This document shows positions 12,645-24,843 of a stretch of DNA of 64,000 bases, piece by piece. The position numbers and the translations under genes are program-made. Source of the DNA: Volvox africanus (taxonomy: Eukaryota > Chlorophyta > Chlorophyceae > Chlamydomonadales > Volvocaceae). Under the pieces are notes generated by a model. That model did not search any database and was not told where the DNA came from. It saw only the letters and a list, made by a program, of their open reading frames with translations. The first letter of the stretch is position 1; each line of letters opens with the position of its first letter. The stretch is taken from positions 1,116,001-1,180,000 of the forward strand of contig BSDZ01000008.1 in assembly GCA_030268105.1 (NCBI GenBank), written 5' to 3'.

Positions 12645-14969
12645 CAAGAGAAAGCAATAGAAGGGCTATTTACTTGTTACTTCCTTATGCTCATATCGGT
12701 AGACGGTGTGTGTGTGTGTAGACACATGTGTGTATGTGTGTGTCTTTCGACAGCCTTCCGCGGCCTCATTCCCCTGTGTGCCCGGTTCGACGATCTGCTC
12801 AAAAGCCACGGCGCTGCAAGGTGCCTGCCCGGGGCGGTTTAATTGTGCCTTAGGATATATCCATCCTATATATCCTTTGTTGGTGTTGGTGGTTGTGATT
12901 TGTGCGTGATTTGTTTCTTCCCTGCCGCTGGTGGGCCCTCGTCAGGATGGACAGAAGGACCTTGGCTGGGTTTGAGGATTTCCCAGGTCTTCCCGACCGC
13001 TCTGGCTGTATGTATTATCGCTACTGGCGTACACGTTGCTGTGACCGTTCCCCAATTCCGCCGCGGGAAATGATGTTTTGACACCGCCAACTGCGGCTGT
13101 GCAGTCGCTAATTATAACACATGGCTTTGGGATTGGAAGTTGTAGGGTGTACATGTAGTCGTACATGCCACATATAATTCGGAGCTTTGTTGAACATGAA
13201 CCTTGTTAGCCGGACTGCAGGTAACTTGCGCAATTGCCTCGCCGATGAAATGGGGTGCTCTTGACCTCCCAAGTTAACACCTTCCTTGCTTTTGCCTAAC
13301 TGCTTTGCCTCAACCAAGTACCTTCCCGACCTAATTGTTCCGAGCAGTAGTTCCTTGCCTTGGCTACGTCTAATATGCGGATATAAAGCACGTTGCTGAT
13401 GCATCTCTGTTACATGATGACTCCTTCGTTGAGGTTCCTTGCTTGCTTATCTTGCATTTCCGCCCGACGGACTTAGAATGCCGCAACTTCAATGTATGTT
13501 CTCGAAGTGGACACATCTGTCGTCCTTGAAACCCTAGCCGCTCATGATGCCGGACTCCGCTTTGCTATGATCTAGAACCTCGCGCATGCATGGCCCGCGC
13601 GCACAACTCCTGACTAGCATCCACAACTCCTGCCGCACAAGCAGGAGTGATTCTCGGACCTTTTCACCCCCGGCCCTCATCAGGCGTGTGTGGCAAAAAT
13701 GCATGTCATACGTGTCATGTGTGTTGGTGACTTTTTGCCGGACGGAGTCAACAATAACCATCGCACTCCGCACGGGTATACATACATCTGGACGGCCTAG
13801 TTATGAATTATTGCTCTGTCCAGCGGTGTTTGTCAGTCTGCTTGTTTGTCAGTCTGTTTGTGACGCTATTCCCAGTTGCTCGACGCAATGCTGTCCGACT
13901 GTGTGTATGTGTGATAGATGCCATGGGGAGCGGACGCAGCAACACAGGTCCCCCAGTAGCAGGTAGGGCACGACGAACTAGTTATGCTTTGGATGATGGT
14001 GGGTGGAGGTGATGCAACCAAGCGCAAGGGTATTGGCCAATCATCCATTCATGGCTGGGTATTGGGCCGCCGTCGTCATTTTAATCGTCCCCCTTGATCG
14101 AGAAAGCGGTAGGTCGTCCCCATGGCGCAGTTCACCGTAAGTGGGAAATGAAGGCCATTGACCCTGAAATTGAAATTGGCTGCATTAACTCATAGCTAGG
14201 CTGTATAATTATTGCCCCTTCAACACAACCACAATTGCTATCTGGCACGACCGCGTGGTTCATTTAGCTGGGCCCATTGCGCACACGCAAAACGCCGCCA
14301 GCCTTGCTTCGAGTAAAGCGTTAGCTTTGGCATGGGAGGCCTTTGCAGGTGAGGTGTGAAACCGAACGATGTGGCTTTCCGTGCAATCATCAGGAGGATG
14401 ATTCGAAAAGTAAAGTGCAATGCCCTTCTAGCTGTTGCTGTCTGCTGCTGTTGTATCTCTATTATGTCCACCTAAGCAAAGGCCCGATCGGAGGATGACC
14501 ATACACGGTCCATCCTGGACACTACCCATAGACACCCAAAGCAAGATACTGCATACATCTACTGCATTTTAGTGCTTTTCCTTTCCTGCTGGCGCTCTGC
14601 CAAATAGTCCCTCTCTCACCCTCGCCAAGGGAGACCTAACCATCTAGCGTTAGAGCTTTCACACGCCCCTCGTGCATGGCAAATTTCCTGCTTGGTATAT
14701 TACCTGCGTATGCGCTGCACAGCCGACTAGTCGGCTTCAAGGGCAGAGCGAACGACTGGGAGCCACGCATCTTCACTCTGCTGCATCAATTGGTGCTCGT
14801 GCGTTGTGGGAATGTGCTTTAGATGATGATGCCGTATAAATACTATTCCTGCAACATTTGCGCAGAAGCACGCAAGGCTCTGCGAGGTAGGGGGAGAGTC
14901 GCGTCCCATGCGTGCATGACAGGGTGTTGGTAGGTAGACGACGGAGAAGGCCACCGTACACGGGAGGTG

Positions 14970-15059
14970 GCAAGTCGGTGAATGCTGTATGTCATCACTG
15001 ATTGTCATGGGAATACTCCCATGACAATCGGTGATGACATCCAGCATTCACCGACTTGC
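14970..15059. repeat. Near-perfect hairpin, 43-bp stem, 4-nt loop
   Basis: The left arm 14970-15012 pairs with 15017-15059 around the loop ATAC. Along 43 positions I count one T/C mismatch and one T/G (wobble in RNA). No obvious target-site duplication flanks it. It could be a small-RNA precursor, a foldback element or a recent inverted duplication. Confidence 0.9.
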
Positions 15060-15964
15060 ACGGCAGCGGAATTACATACAGCTGCGTTATCATGCGTGGC
15101 TTCATTCTTGCTAAGGCGCGCGCCACGCTATCCTATATATAAGGGTAGGTGGTGATGCTGCATGTATGTCATTTTTAAGGACAATACTCGGTCGTCATGT
15201 ATCCATTATATTATTTGAAATTTCCGGGTTCTGTATGGTGCTTTAAGACGCACGCATGTACACGCAGCAGATATATTACTGCATACCCTTTCACACATTT
15301 ATACGTGCGCGTTAAATATCTCCAGCCAGCCAAGCAGGTAGAACTGCACTCCATGAGGACGGTACTCACCGTACAAAATCTGAATGGCATATATAAGCAT
15401 ATGTCATGGGCCTTCCCAACTTGGCCCCAGGCTCTGGTGTTTGGCACAGGACTGGTCGTTATGTATCAATAAATCGTAGCGTGCCAACTGGAATCGGTGA
15501 ACAAGGATAACGCGCCCCTGGAACGGAGGTTTAACGAGATTGAACAGAAGGCGGCAGAGGCGCGGCGATAAGAGTCCAAAGACGTAAATAGCTCATCAAC
15601 AGAATCTGCACGCTCAGTAATAAGGTCAAGCAGCGAGCGACAAAATCAACGGGAAGCTGGACCGACTTCTATCTTCATGCCTGCTGTAGCTGTAGCTATA
15701 GCGGGATATATTTGGGTTGATGATGTGGCATGGGCGGAAATCAAAATGAGTGCTGAATGCCAGTAGTTTAACAGTGCGGTGCGTTTGCCTTGTATGTGTT
15801 CCATGTGTGGCTCTGTACAGTGTTGCATCTCTATTACATGTATTCGCCTACATGTAGCAAAGGCCGCCCGATCGGAAAATGTCCAGTTTCCTGATCTGGA
15901 TATCCTGACCATTTATATATACTATATAAAACCCAGAGCAGGACATACATACACAAACAGGGAA

Positions 15965-16042
15965 TAATGGTACCTGCCTCCGGTTTATCATTATGATTTG
16001 TGGTAATGACGTGCTGAACAAAGAAGTGGGCAGGTACCATTA
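15965..16042. mobile_element. 78-bp MITE-like element with 14-bp terminal inverted repeats
   Basis: TAATGGTACCTGCC at 15965-15978 is the exact reverse complement of 16029-16042. The 50-bp interior is non-coding. Size and perfect termini suit a miniature inverted-repeat element, but no second copy or clear target-site duplication was seen in the window. Confidence 0.5.
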
Positions 16043-19000
16043 ATCACAATCATAATAATTAAGAACCTTATCACAATTATTATTTAGAAAACCTATCATC
16101 GTAATAATACGCCGGCCATAGCCTGCTGGTGTGGGTCAAGGGGCGGGGGGTGGGAATAAGCAGTTGCTTAGGGTTTCACAGCCTCGCTCCTCTGTATGCC
16201 CACATCAAATTGCCTACGTACTGAATGAGCTCAGCTACCCTGACAGTCACAAGCTTAGACCCCGGCTTGGCCCTCTTTATCAGGCATGGACCGGAACTCT
16301 GCAGCAGCAGGCTCACTGCAGGATGTATGTGAGAACCAACAAACTGCCTCTAACTGCCTCATGCATACCTCGTACCAGGGGCACAAACCGGTTACAGCCA
16401 TTCACGGTTGGCTGCTTGCTGCCCAGCTTCTCCCAACTCCTGGTTATTGGTGCCAGTTCTGTGGGATTGCTGGTTGGCTTGTTTTTATCACATTACCACA
16501 TAGATAAGAATGCCATTATAGCCTTGTAATTTGACCTGAAATCAGTTGCATATAATTGTGTATCATTGGCGCACAGCTACGGTATTCTGGATAGGCTGCT
16601 ATATGCTATAGCTAGGAATGTATGTGGGTGCCAGCAATCTAGCTTTGCTTTTTCCTTATGAGTCCCAATACCGCCAACAAAGTAACTCAATTGGTGAATT
16701 TTGAGCCTCAAAATTTAAGCATAGTAGAAGTTTTAAGAACATTTTGCAGATAGAAAAACAGCCCTTTGACCCCAACCCACCAGTGCCAGGCCATAGGTGT
16801 TTGCCCCCGAGCCAAATTAAAAGCGAAATTGGTAAAAAGTCAGGATATGTTCACGTATTCGTTCCCCACACTTCCTACACCTCGCCCTCAATACGATAAT
16901 TGTTTCCTCAACGTACTTGCATGCTGCAAATGAAACCACACCTCACGATAAGATAGAGCTGTTTTTACCTATAGCCCCGCCCCTTGCTTGAAACCCCATC
17001 CAAGCAAGTAAGGACAGCCGCTCAACAAACGAGCAGTCCCGCCCCGCCCTCTCACATCCACCTTTAGCTCCGATGTAAGGAAGCAATGGAACCACGCCAG
17101 GCCAGCGACAGACCAATGCAATGACAGACACGCACATGTGAGCCGTACTTGCGAATTGGCCAAAATGCCACTTCGCCCGAATTGCTACATACCACGCTCT
17201 TTGGAAGTAACCACATATTTGACAGCTGCTCATGCCAAATATCATCAAGAGGACACGAACGACGCTGATATGTACCTATACCAGGTCGACGTGACAACGT
17301 TCGTTCACCGTTGGACAACAGGACCCTGCTTTTGAAGGGGCCATCATGCATACGTATACTTATTTGTACATACCGCAGATGGCCATCCGTAGTTCTCAAC
17401 CTGGCGGGGCAGGGGCAGGCGAAACAAGAGATAGATATACATACCCAAAGAAGGCCCACAGCAGCCATGACCATCTTGAACAATGCAAATACACACACCG
17501 CACACAAACAAAGAAAATGAAGGTTACTTGGTACGCTCAGCCTTCGCGCATCCCACCCAGTACCGCCGCATCACTGTCCTGCCTCTGGCTTAAGGCTCTC
17601 CTTTCTCATGCCTCCGGCTGTCCTCTTGCTCCCTATAGCTACAGGGCCTGCTTGCCTAGTAGGGGCTATCCGTCACAACAACACGAACTGGTGGTCGTAT
17701 ACCGTGGTCAGCCAGATACGACAGAGAAGCGCATAAGCGGCGGCAGAACCACGCGACAGCGCAACAAGCTGAATTTCAAAGCACCGAAACAAGAGAGCGT
17801 ATGTATGGTGCTGATAGCCTCAAGCACCTGCTGCACAACTCTTGAGCACCACGTGCTGCTGGCCTGTCCCAGCAGCCACCGCGCTTACTTTTTCATCTTC
17901 ACCGGCTCTTCCACTTATCCAGAGCACCTCGCTTTTCCCCGGATTCACAGACTGATGTCAAATAGTCAGACAGACACACAGACAGGTAGGGCACATTCCT
18001 CCCCACTGCCCCGCACAGTGAGATTTCAACCAGCCACTGGTTAAGTATGCTCTCAACGAATGCATGTTCCTCGGCGCCGTGTCACACACCATCAGCACAC
18101 AACCCCAGCTCCAGCAGCAAAGCCAAAGCCGCGTCCGCGCGCCACTCTAGCAGCCCACTTTCGCCGACTGCATGCAGGCGAGCGAGAAAAAAATGGCAGC
18201 CATGCCTTCTACCATATTCACTACCACCATACCAAACCACCCCTAACTAGACGATAGAGAACCTGGTGAGAGATAGACAGAGGAAAGAGAGACGCTCCAT
18301 CAGTTAGTTGACATACAGATGATGGAGGAGGTGAGGCAAACACATCAGCAGGTTTGGACAATTGATACAACCGCACCTTAATGACGACCTAGCGAGCAGG
18401 TCTTCGATTGCTTGCCTAACGCACTTGATAGGCCCCAAATCGTCAAGGAAGGTGCTCAGATGCCGTTAACCTCAACACACAAACATCACCTAATGGTGCA
18501 TACAGATATGATAACTGGCTGGACACCTGGAAGACCTCAAGAACTCAAACTTGCTGATGAGGCCAATGGCCCATGGTATTCCCTCTCCAGAACGAGAAAA
18601 AAGCACCACGTCACCGCTATTGCCTGACCGAATGAAGAAATCAGCCAAGCAATTGAGGGGAGCAGCTAATGTCCGCCGCTCGGTCGCTATCGCGGGTCCT
18701 GAAAACCTCTCGAGCTCACACCTGGGGCCGACTCCACACATCGAAGGCTTTCCTGAGGGGCTGAAATAGAGGCGGCTCAAGCTCGCATGTATATACTTAT
18801 GTATCTTCATCCACCACGTACATCCACCACGTCTCTCTCATTTTCATCCCAACCCAACCAACCAGGCATCATCAATGAAAAGGACGCATAACTCCCTATC
18901 GACCACCACTACGCCAGCGCACATTCCAGCACCCTCTTCAGCCACTCCTGTGTCGTCCAACAAGCACAAATGTACGATCTTCTTTCCTAGCGGATGAAGG

Positions 19001-20034
19001 GGGTGCTGAGCTGGGCAGAAGAGCCGCCGTGACTGGGCCTTGGAAGCTAAACATTGCAACATCTCCCTCCCCCACCCGTCCATCTCATTCTGTAAAACCC
19101 TCGGGTCAGGGCGGGACCAGGGGGGTATCGGGATGCCCTACCAGAGCTGGAGAAGCCCTAGAAGCCGCGTCCCTTTTGTGGGTACCGTCGGGACCGTCTG
19201 AGGGTACCTACCCACTACAAATTTCATCTGAGTCACATCTGTGCCCCCCGTTCCGTCCCTCCATGTTCCCTTCCATGCAAACTTTGCGTTGGGAATGGGG
19301 CCCTTATTCGTTGAAGCCCATGGGACCGTTATACAGAAGGGGAAAGGCCCAGACCTTCACCCGATATGGGTTGTTAGCCGCCTTCTCCTCCTCCGTCGTC
19401 GGTGTCGTGTTCCATTCCGCCCAAAACCGGCTGCGCTAGAAGCGCTATGTAAGAGCGAAAGCCACTGTGTGGTTTGTTTGGATTATCATGTTCCAGCGGG
19501 CGTTGCTCCGAACCCCAGCCAAGTGATGGCGGGTCAGGGCGTGCGTCCACTAATCATAAGAAGGGACTCACGTATGTACCTGTGCACATGCATCGTGTCT
19601 GATACCCCCCCATTGGATACCCCCCCATTGGATAAGAGTTTCCCATCGCCTGAATCAGTTGACACAAATACACACACGAAACACGAAATCGCATGTCGCC
19701 CACACCTCAAAGACTAATAATGTCATTTTTGCCATGTGGGCCGCCGTACCATGCTGCACTTAGCCTACACCCAACGGAACTACAGAAAATTAGTACCACG
19801 TGAAACTGCTGCGAAAGGCCCTGGATGGTAGGTACAGATGTACATCTGGTTGAGACGGCGAGGGAGAGCTCAAACAACAGGGTGCACCAAGTCAATCAGC
19901 GATAATCCATCTGGCGCAGCACAGCGCGTTGCCAAGGGGATAACCTGACTCCGCCTCCACCTTCGCCTTCATATTCACCTCCATCTCCACTTCTGCCGCC
20001 TCAAGACAAGGAAGAACGCCGAATCCAGTAAATC

Positions 20035-20039
20035 TTACA
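20035..20039 (-). terminator. TGTAA polyadenylation motif candidate for Tim17-family gene
   Basis: TTACA on the plus strand is TGTAA in transcript sense, about 127 nt past the stop codon. That spacing is short but possible for a volvocine 3' UTR. Confidence 0.4.
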
Positions 20040-20165
20040 GATTCAGCCGTATTGAAGGTTTAAGAAGATTTCATCGTCACCGCCACGGTTAGCCTTAAGT
20101 GAACAAACTCTGCTTCATTTGGCTGGCCGGAAGAAATCCACCACACTACCTCACTGATCGGTCTC

Positions 20166-21095
20166 TCAAGCGTATAGAGAATGTGTTGGCTGCGAGAAAT
20201 AGCCTTGGTTGATGATTGGGCCCATCCACATTACCACGGGAGTGCTCAGCACTCGTGCCGGAGGGAGGGAGCCGGGGCTCCATGGGGCTACTCCACGGCC
20301 AAGATGGATGTGGAAAGGCGCACGCCGCTGCCAATGTTGCCCCGCTCTATCATCTGTGACCTCGCCTGAAGATGGGCTGCAACTGACGAGCCGGCCAACA
20401 CTTACACGACAAGCGCCAGAAGAGCAGCCTATGGTTGAGGCCTTGGCCGGGCTGACGGAGCCGCTGCCGAAGTCAAAAATCCAGGAAACGACAGCGAGAA
20501 GGACTCCGGATTGCAGAGCCCCGACCAAACCCGACCTCCAAGCAATTGCCACGCCCGATGCGCCACCAGCAATAAGGCGGTTAATTCCATCGTCCTGCTG
20601 TCGAATGCGTTCGCACAGACACTGGACTGTGGTGTAGATGCCGCTCCTGTAGGGCATTGTTTGAAGGTGAAGTAACCGGTTCAAACGACGTACAGGCGTT
20701 ACACGCGACGGTTGACGATAAATTCCCACAAGTTATCGTCAAGAAATTGAAGCATGAAAATCCGAGATACGGATAAGAAAAACTTACATGACAGCAAACG
20801 CTTTCGCGCTAGCCATTCCTTCTGCTCCCCAGACGTGCAGCATCCCAAGGCTGCGGTGCCGGAACATGCTTGGGACGAAGCCGAAAACAAAACCCAGTAC
20901 GCCTGCTGCAAGGCCTCCAGAAAGCCCTTTCAGAGTGCATGGCTGATCGGCTATCGCAGCTTCTCCTTCAGCCGCATATCCAGGCACTTGCGCTCCGCGG
21001 ACAGAAGAATTTGGGGCATCATCACTTGTGCGCGTAATAAAAGCAACATTGTTACTCAACGGCGCTGCCTTCACTACGCACTGCTCGCTGCTCAT
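20166..21095 (-). CDS. Tim17/Tim22/Tim23 (PRAT) family membrane protein
   Basis: Two exons, 21095-20788 and 20646-20166, join across AT|G through a GTAAGT donor and a CTACAG acceptor to give 262 residues. The family core is clear: a Gly-rich hydrophobic helix (SGGLAAGVLGFVFGFVPS, ~64-81), then ASAKAFAVMSGIYTTVQCLC across the splice junction, NRLIAGGASGVAIAW, and a last hydrophobic helix (GALQSGVLLAVVSWIFDFG). The pattern of Gly-rich helices and the (A)K-FAVMSG motif is typical of Tim17-type subunits and plant PRAT proteins of mitochondrial or plastid envelopes. I cannot separate Tim22-like from plastid HP-type members. The C-terminal ~90 residues are low-complexity and match nothing recognised; an unmodelled intron there is possible. 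Confidence 0.85.
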
Positions 21096-22150
21096 CTTTC
21101 CAGCTTGCGCGCAGAAGAAAAAAGCGAAAGCCGCCGAACCAGAAGCGAAGTCTGGTAGCAAGAAGGAAGTGGTAAATATCTTGAAATCAATCTACATATG
21201 TTTGACGCGCTTCAAACAAATTCCCATGGAACCTGTGCCAGATATACCAGAAGTTCACGGAAGATTCGTACATCAAGTCGCAAACTGTTTTCGCGTCGGA
21301 TCCATCATCGCCTTGGACGACATATCATAAAAATCAGTTGAAATATAAGCATTATAATATCTTTCACTGTTCAGTATGTGTAAGAGCAGCTGCGTTCGAC
21401 TTCGAGGTGACCGGGCGCGGCCTCGACGGCATACACACAGGAGGTATTAATATTTGGAGTCTGAAACATCTAACAATCTCTTTGTGTTCGTTGGGTTCCG
21501 GCTTCCTACTTGACCCTTCCTCCGGCTGCCGAGACCCAAACCCTCTTACACAGCCCTGAGATGTGCCCGACAGCTCTACTACTCCTCCGTGGTCAGGATC
21601 CTGCTGAAGAACTACAGCAATCTAAGACATCTATACCATTGCTCGGCACATGCCTTGCTTTTCATAACATGCTCAGTCAGGAGAGTCTGAACCAGTCTGA
21701 AGTAGGGACAGTAGGGCTAGACTCCCGAAGCATGTTCCATGGCATATCTTAATCACACTATTTTTGGCTCGACTCGGGTCTTTGAGCGCACAGTAACTCA
21801 CGGGAGCTATCATTGTGGACGCGCACTGGCGCACATGATAGATGTACAATACTGTTACCCTTGCAGAAAAACGCAGCAGAATTTCTGAACAAAATATAAC
21901 TTAATGAGTGATTTGCGAACTCTCAATTATCGTCACCCTAAGACGGTTCAAAAATTGCTGTCCTCCAACTTGAGCTTCATGCCGTGTTCATATCCCAAAA
22001 GAGTTTAAACAGTCTATAACCCAATTGACTACATATGTTCAGACGTGGTTGATTAAACCGTTTGCAATGATTGTTTGTAAGAGCGTTTAGTAAAGAACTT
22101 CCGGGCATTTGACGACAGGTGATTCGCCGCCTGTTTTATGCTAGCAAATC
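21096..22150. promoter_or_regulatory. Divergent interval between Tim17-family and rhomboid genes
   Basis: This 1.05-kb interval separates two genes transcribed away from each other and presumably carries both promoters. It is AT-richer than the flanking exons. Short open frames on the plus strand show no domain. I saw no definite promoter element. Confidence 0.35.
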
Positions 22151-24843
22151 ATGGCTATGGCAAGCATGACACAACCAGTAAGGAAAAGGGCGGGACAGGG
22201 TCCCATCGTGAATTTTCCGCAAACATCACAACCATTTATCAAAGCTCGTTACTTTCAACCGCACCTTTGCGGTGTGTGTAGGGACCCTCTCTCCTGGGGG
22301 TGGTGCAAACATGGTATAACGGCCTACCATTATGCACCAAGTAAGTCAGGAACTGCCGGCCTTTGATATCATCTGGGCATATTACCCTGCTGCCTTACCT
22401 GCCTCAAGTATATGCAGTCCAGGATCAGCACGGAGCGGCATTCAACGCGCATTTACCTGCCTCACCGTCTCTTCCTGTAATGCTTCCTAAGTTTCAGGTT
22501 CCGTAGGTATTTGTTTCAAGACATTTATAGTCTTATTACCCCGTCCCCTCCGCATATGCCCTCACGGACGGTGTTGCCCCGTGTTGCACCAGAGCCACGT
22601 TTTCTCTAATAACGGGCGTCTTCGTGGTCCAGCTCCTCACTGGCTGGTACGGCACCCAAGCGATTGCCATATCTCTGCAGCCTCAGGCCGTACTGTACGA
22701 CTTCCAAGGTAAGATTTTGTTCCACACGTCAGAGTCGCGTCCCTCGGTCCCTCGGTCCCTCGGTCCCTCCATTTGCATCCAGTTCTGACGCAGCTCCCAA
22801 CTCGGACGACTCACCCAGCGACCGTTTGCTTTAACCTCTTAACAACTTTACGCAACCCCCATCCGCTGTGCCTCTTCTTCTCCGTGGGGGCCTGTGGCCG
22901 GGGGTCCATGATTTATCATTACCGCTGTCCTCTCGCCGCCGATCGATCACCGCCGATCGATCGCCGCCGATCGTGTCGTGGCCTACTCCTTAAACCCTTA
23001 CACCCAAAACAACTTCTTAGTGTACCGGATCTTCACCGCGGTTCTGATTCACGGCGGATTGCTGCACTTGACCTTCAACATGTTGGCCTTTGTGCCCATG
23101 GGAGCGAGCCTGGAGAGGGCAGTCGGCACTTTGCAGGTGGATGGGATGGGTTGAAGTGTAGGTGGCGATGGTGGTGGTGGTGGTGGACTGGTGGAGGGAC
23201 TTGGAGGAGACCTTTGGGTTTTAGTTGGGAGTAAGGTGGCGTGGAGTACAGGGTGGACGGACGCGTATTGCATTGACCGCCTTTGGCCGCCACCACTTCT
23301 GCATTAATGCGCGCTCGTGCTTGTGCTCGCACTCACACCCGCGGTCACACCCGCGGTCGCGCTCTGCCCGTGTCGCCTCTTTCCTCCCGCTCGTAAGTCT
23401 ATAGGTGAGGCCCTAAACGCCAAAGCCTTAATCTTCCCCCCCTGCCTCTTAGTTCTGCTTGGAACCACCCCGTCCCCCTGGGATGTTGTTTTCACATCAT
23501 GTTGTCCACGACCGCTTCATGACGCTTCCCAGCTGCTCTACTTCATGGCGCTAAGCTGTCTCTTGGAGGGCACCTTGTATGTGGCCTGTTCGGTCATGCT
23601 GGCAGCAAGGTGAGTATGCGCTGTGGGGAGAGGACGCGGGAGAGATGAGGTGATGTGTTTCCTGTTTTAAGGGGGGGAACGAGGAATAAAGGGAAAGGGT
23701 CATTTGATGATTGGAATGAAGGGCTGAGAACCGATAGAAATAAGGCTCAGGACCTCACACACCCCACCCCCTCACTCCCCCGACTTCCAGCTGGCTTTGC
23801 CCATTCCCCCCCACCAATCCCCTTCACCAATCCCAACCATCATTCCCAACCATCATTCCCACAGCGGTGTAGTCCGCGGCGCCATGCACCACGGCGCAAT
23901 GGGTTTCTCCGGTATCATATTCAGCCTCGTGGTCTGGGAGTCCGCCCTCAGCCCCGCGCCCTTCCGCAGCATCCTCGGCCTCTTCCAGGTCCCCACCGCC
24001 TGGTACCCCTGGGCCCTATTGCTGTTCTGTCAGCTGCTAGTGCCCGAGGCGTCGTTCGTGGGACACCTGGCGGGCCTTATGGTGGGTCCGAGATATCAAC
24101 CTCGCTCCGTACTGGCCCCGCACTTGCCCTTTTCATATCCTTGTTTGCGCCAAGAACCCCCGTCCCTTATAAATTGGCTGTCGTACTGAGTTGAAGCGGA
24201 GTTCCATCTTGACCAATTCCTTTGCCCCAAAACACACACGCTCTTTTGGCAGGTGGGTCAGCTGTGGGTTTGGGGTGTCCTCAGGCCCCTGGCTCTCTCC
24301 CGCTCAGCCACCAATCGGCTCGAACAAGCCGGAACCTTGGCATGTTGCGTCCGACAACCCACATTTATCATGATGCCCAGTTCCACATTGCCGTACACAA
24401 TGTACGATGTTCGCGGTGCCGGCGGCGGTGGTGCTGGCGGCAGTTCAGGAGGTCAGGGTTCCGGCGACGTCCGGCTAGGGGGCCTTGGTCGTAACCTGGT
24501 GTCTTTGGGAAAGCTGTTTCGGAGCGGGGGCGGGGGCGGGGGCGGGGGCGGAGCGGTCGGTACGGGTGATGGCGGCGGCAGTGGAGGCGAATTGAGTGCA
24601 GATGGAGGGAGTCAAGGGCGGGTTGTGTTTGCGGGAACGGGGAGGGTGCTTGGCGGCGGCAATGGAGGCAGCAGCGGCGTGACGGGGAGTGCGGCGGCGG
24701 CACCGCCGCCTCCAAGTGTGGCGGCCGCACTTGCGGCGGAGGCACGTGTTGGGGCAGGCGGTGGCGGAGGCGCAGGCGTCGTACCGGGTACCGGCGCCAG
24801 TGGCGGGGGCGGGTCAACACGGGATAAGGCCCTAAAGTCGTAA
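22151..24843 (+). CDS. Rhomboid-family protein, plant RBL15-like
   Basis: Exons 22151-22177, 22531-22708, 23021-23136, 23533-23609, 23865-24081 and 24253-24843 keep phase throughout and give 401 residues. Conserved parts include FQVYRIFTAVLIHGGLLHLTFNM in two runs (…HGGLLHLTFNML), then LLYFMALSCLLEGTLYV, the serine loop GFSGIIFS (Ser148) and GHLAGLM (His200). The Ser/His pair fits an active intramembrane serine protease, and the layout follows Arabidopsis RBL15. That plant protein ends in a UBA domain; here the last exon instead turns into a Gly/Ala-rich low-complexity tail with no UBA fold visible. The first exon (MAMASMTQP) is the least certain; it was chosen because its GTAAGG donor gives phase 0 and the right N-terminal length. 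Confidence 0.8.

Larger units (their letters stand above)
11271..20165. other. 8.9-kb gene-poor convergent interval
   Basis: No exon with family similarity was found between the TTLL stop and the Tim17-family stop. The first ~1.4 kb is presumably TTLL 3' UTR. Open frames up to ~230 codons (for example around 17346-18044) have no recognisable domain or repeated splice context. The interval holds a strong hairpin (14970-15059), a 78-bp element with terminal inverted repeats (15965-16042), a divergent sequence pair (about 14449-14500 and 15820-15880) and a short direct duplication at 19605-19632. This looks like old transposon debris plus 3' UTR. Confidence 0.55.

Noticed and set aside
12750..12826. 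Possible extra TTLL exon (acceptor TTTCGACAG, reading FRGLIPLCARFDDLLKSHG)
   Set aside because: The peptide looks protein-like and the acceptor is good, but no donor near the TTLL end gives the needed phase without discarding the stop at 11268; left unannotated.
17346..18044. 232-codon plus-strand open frame
   Set aside because: No family similarity, no hydrophobic or repeat pattern, and no matching splice context; probably chance in a gene-poor stretch.
19029..19717. Overlapping plus-strand frames of about 130-160 codons
   Set aside because: Both frames are open over the same bases and neither shows a domain; one peptide (FALGMGPLFVEAHGT) looked interesting but matched nothing I know.
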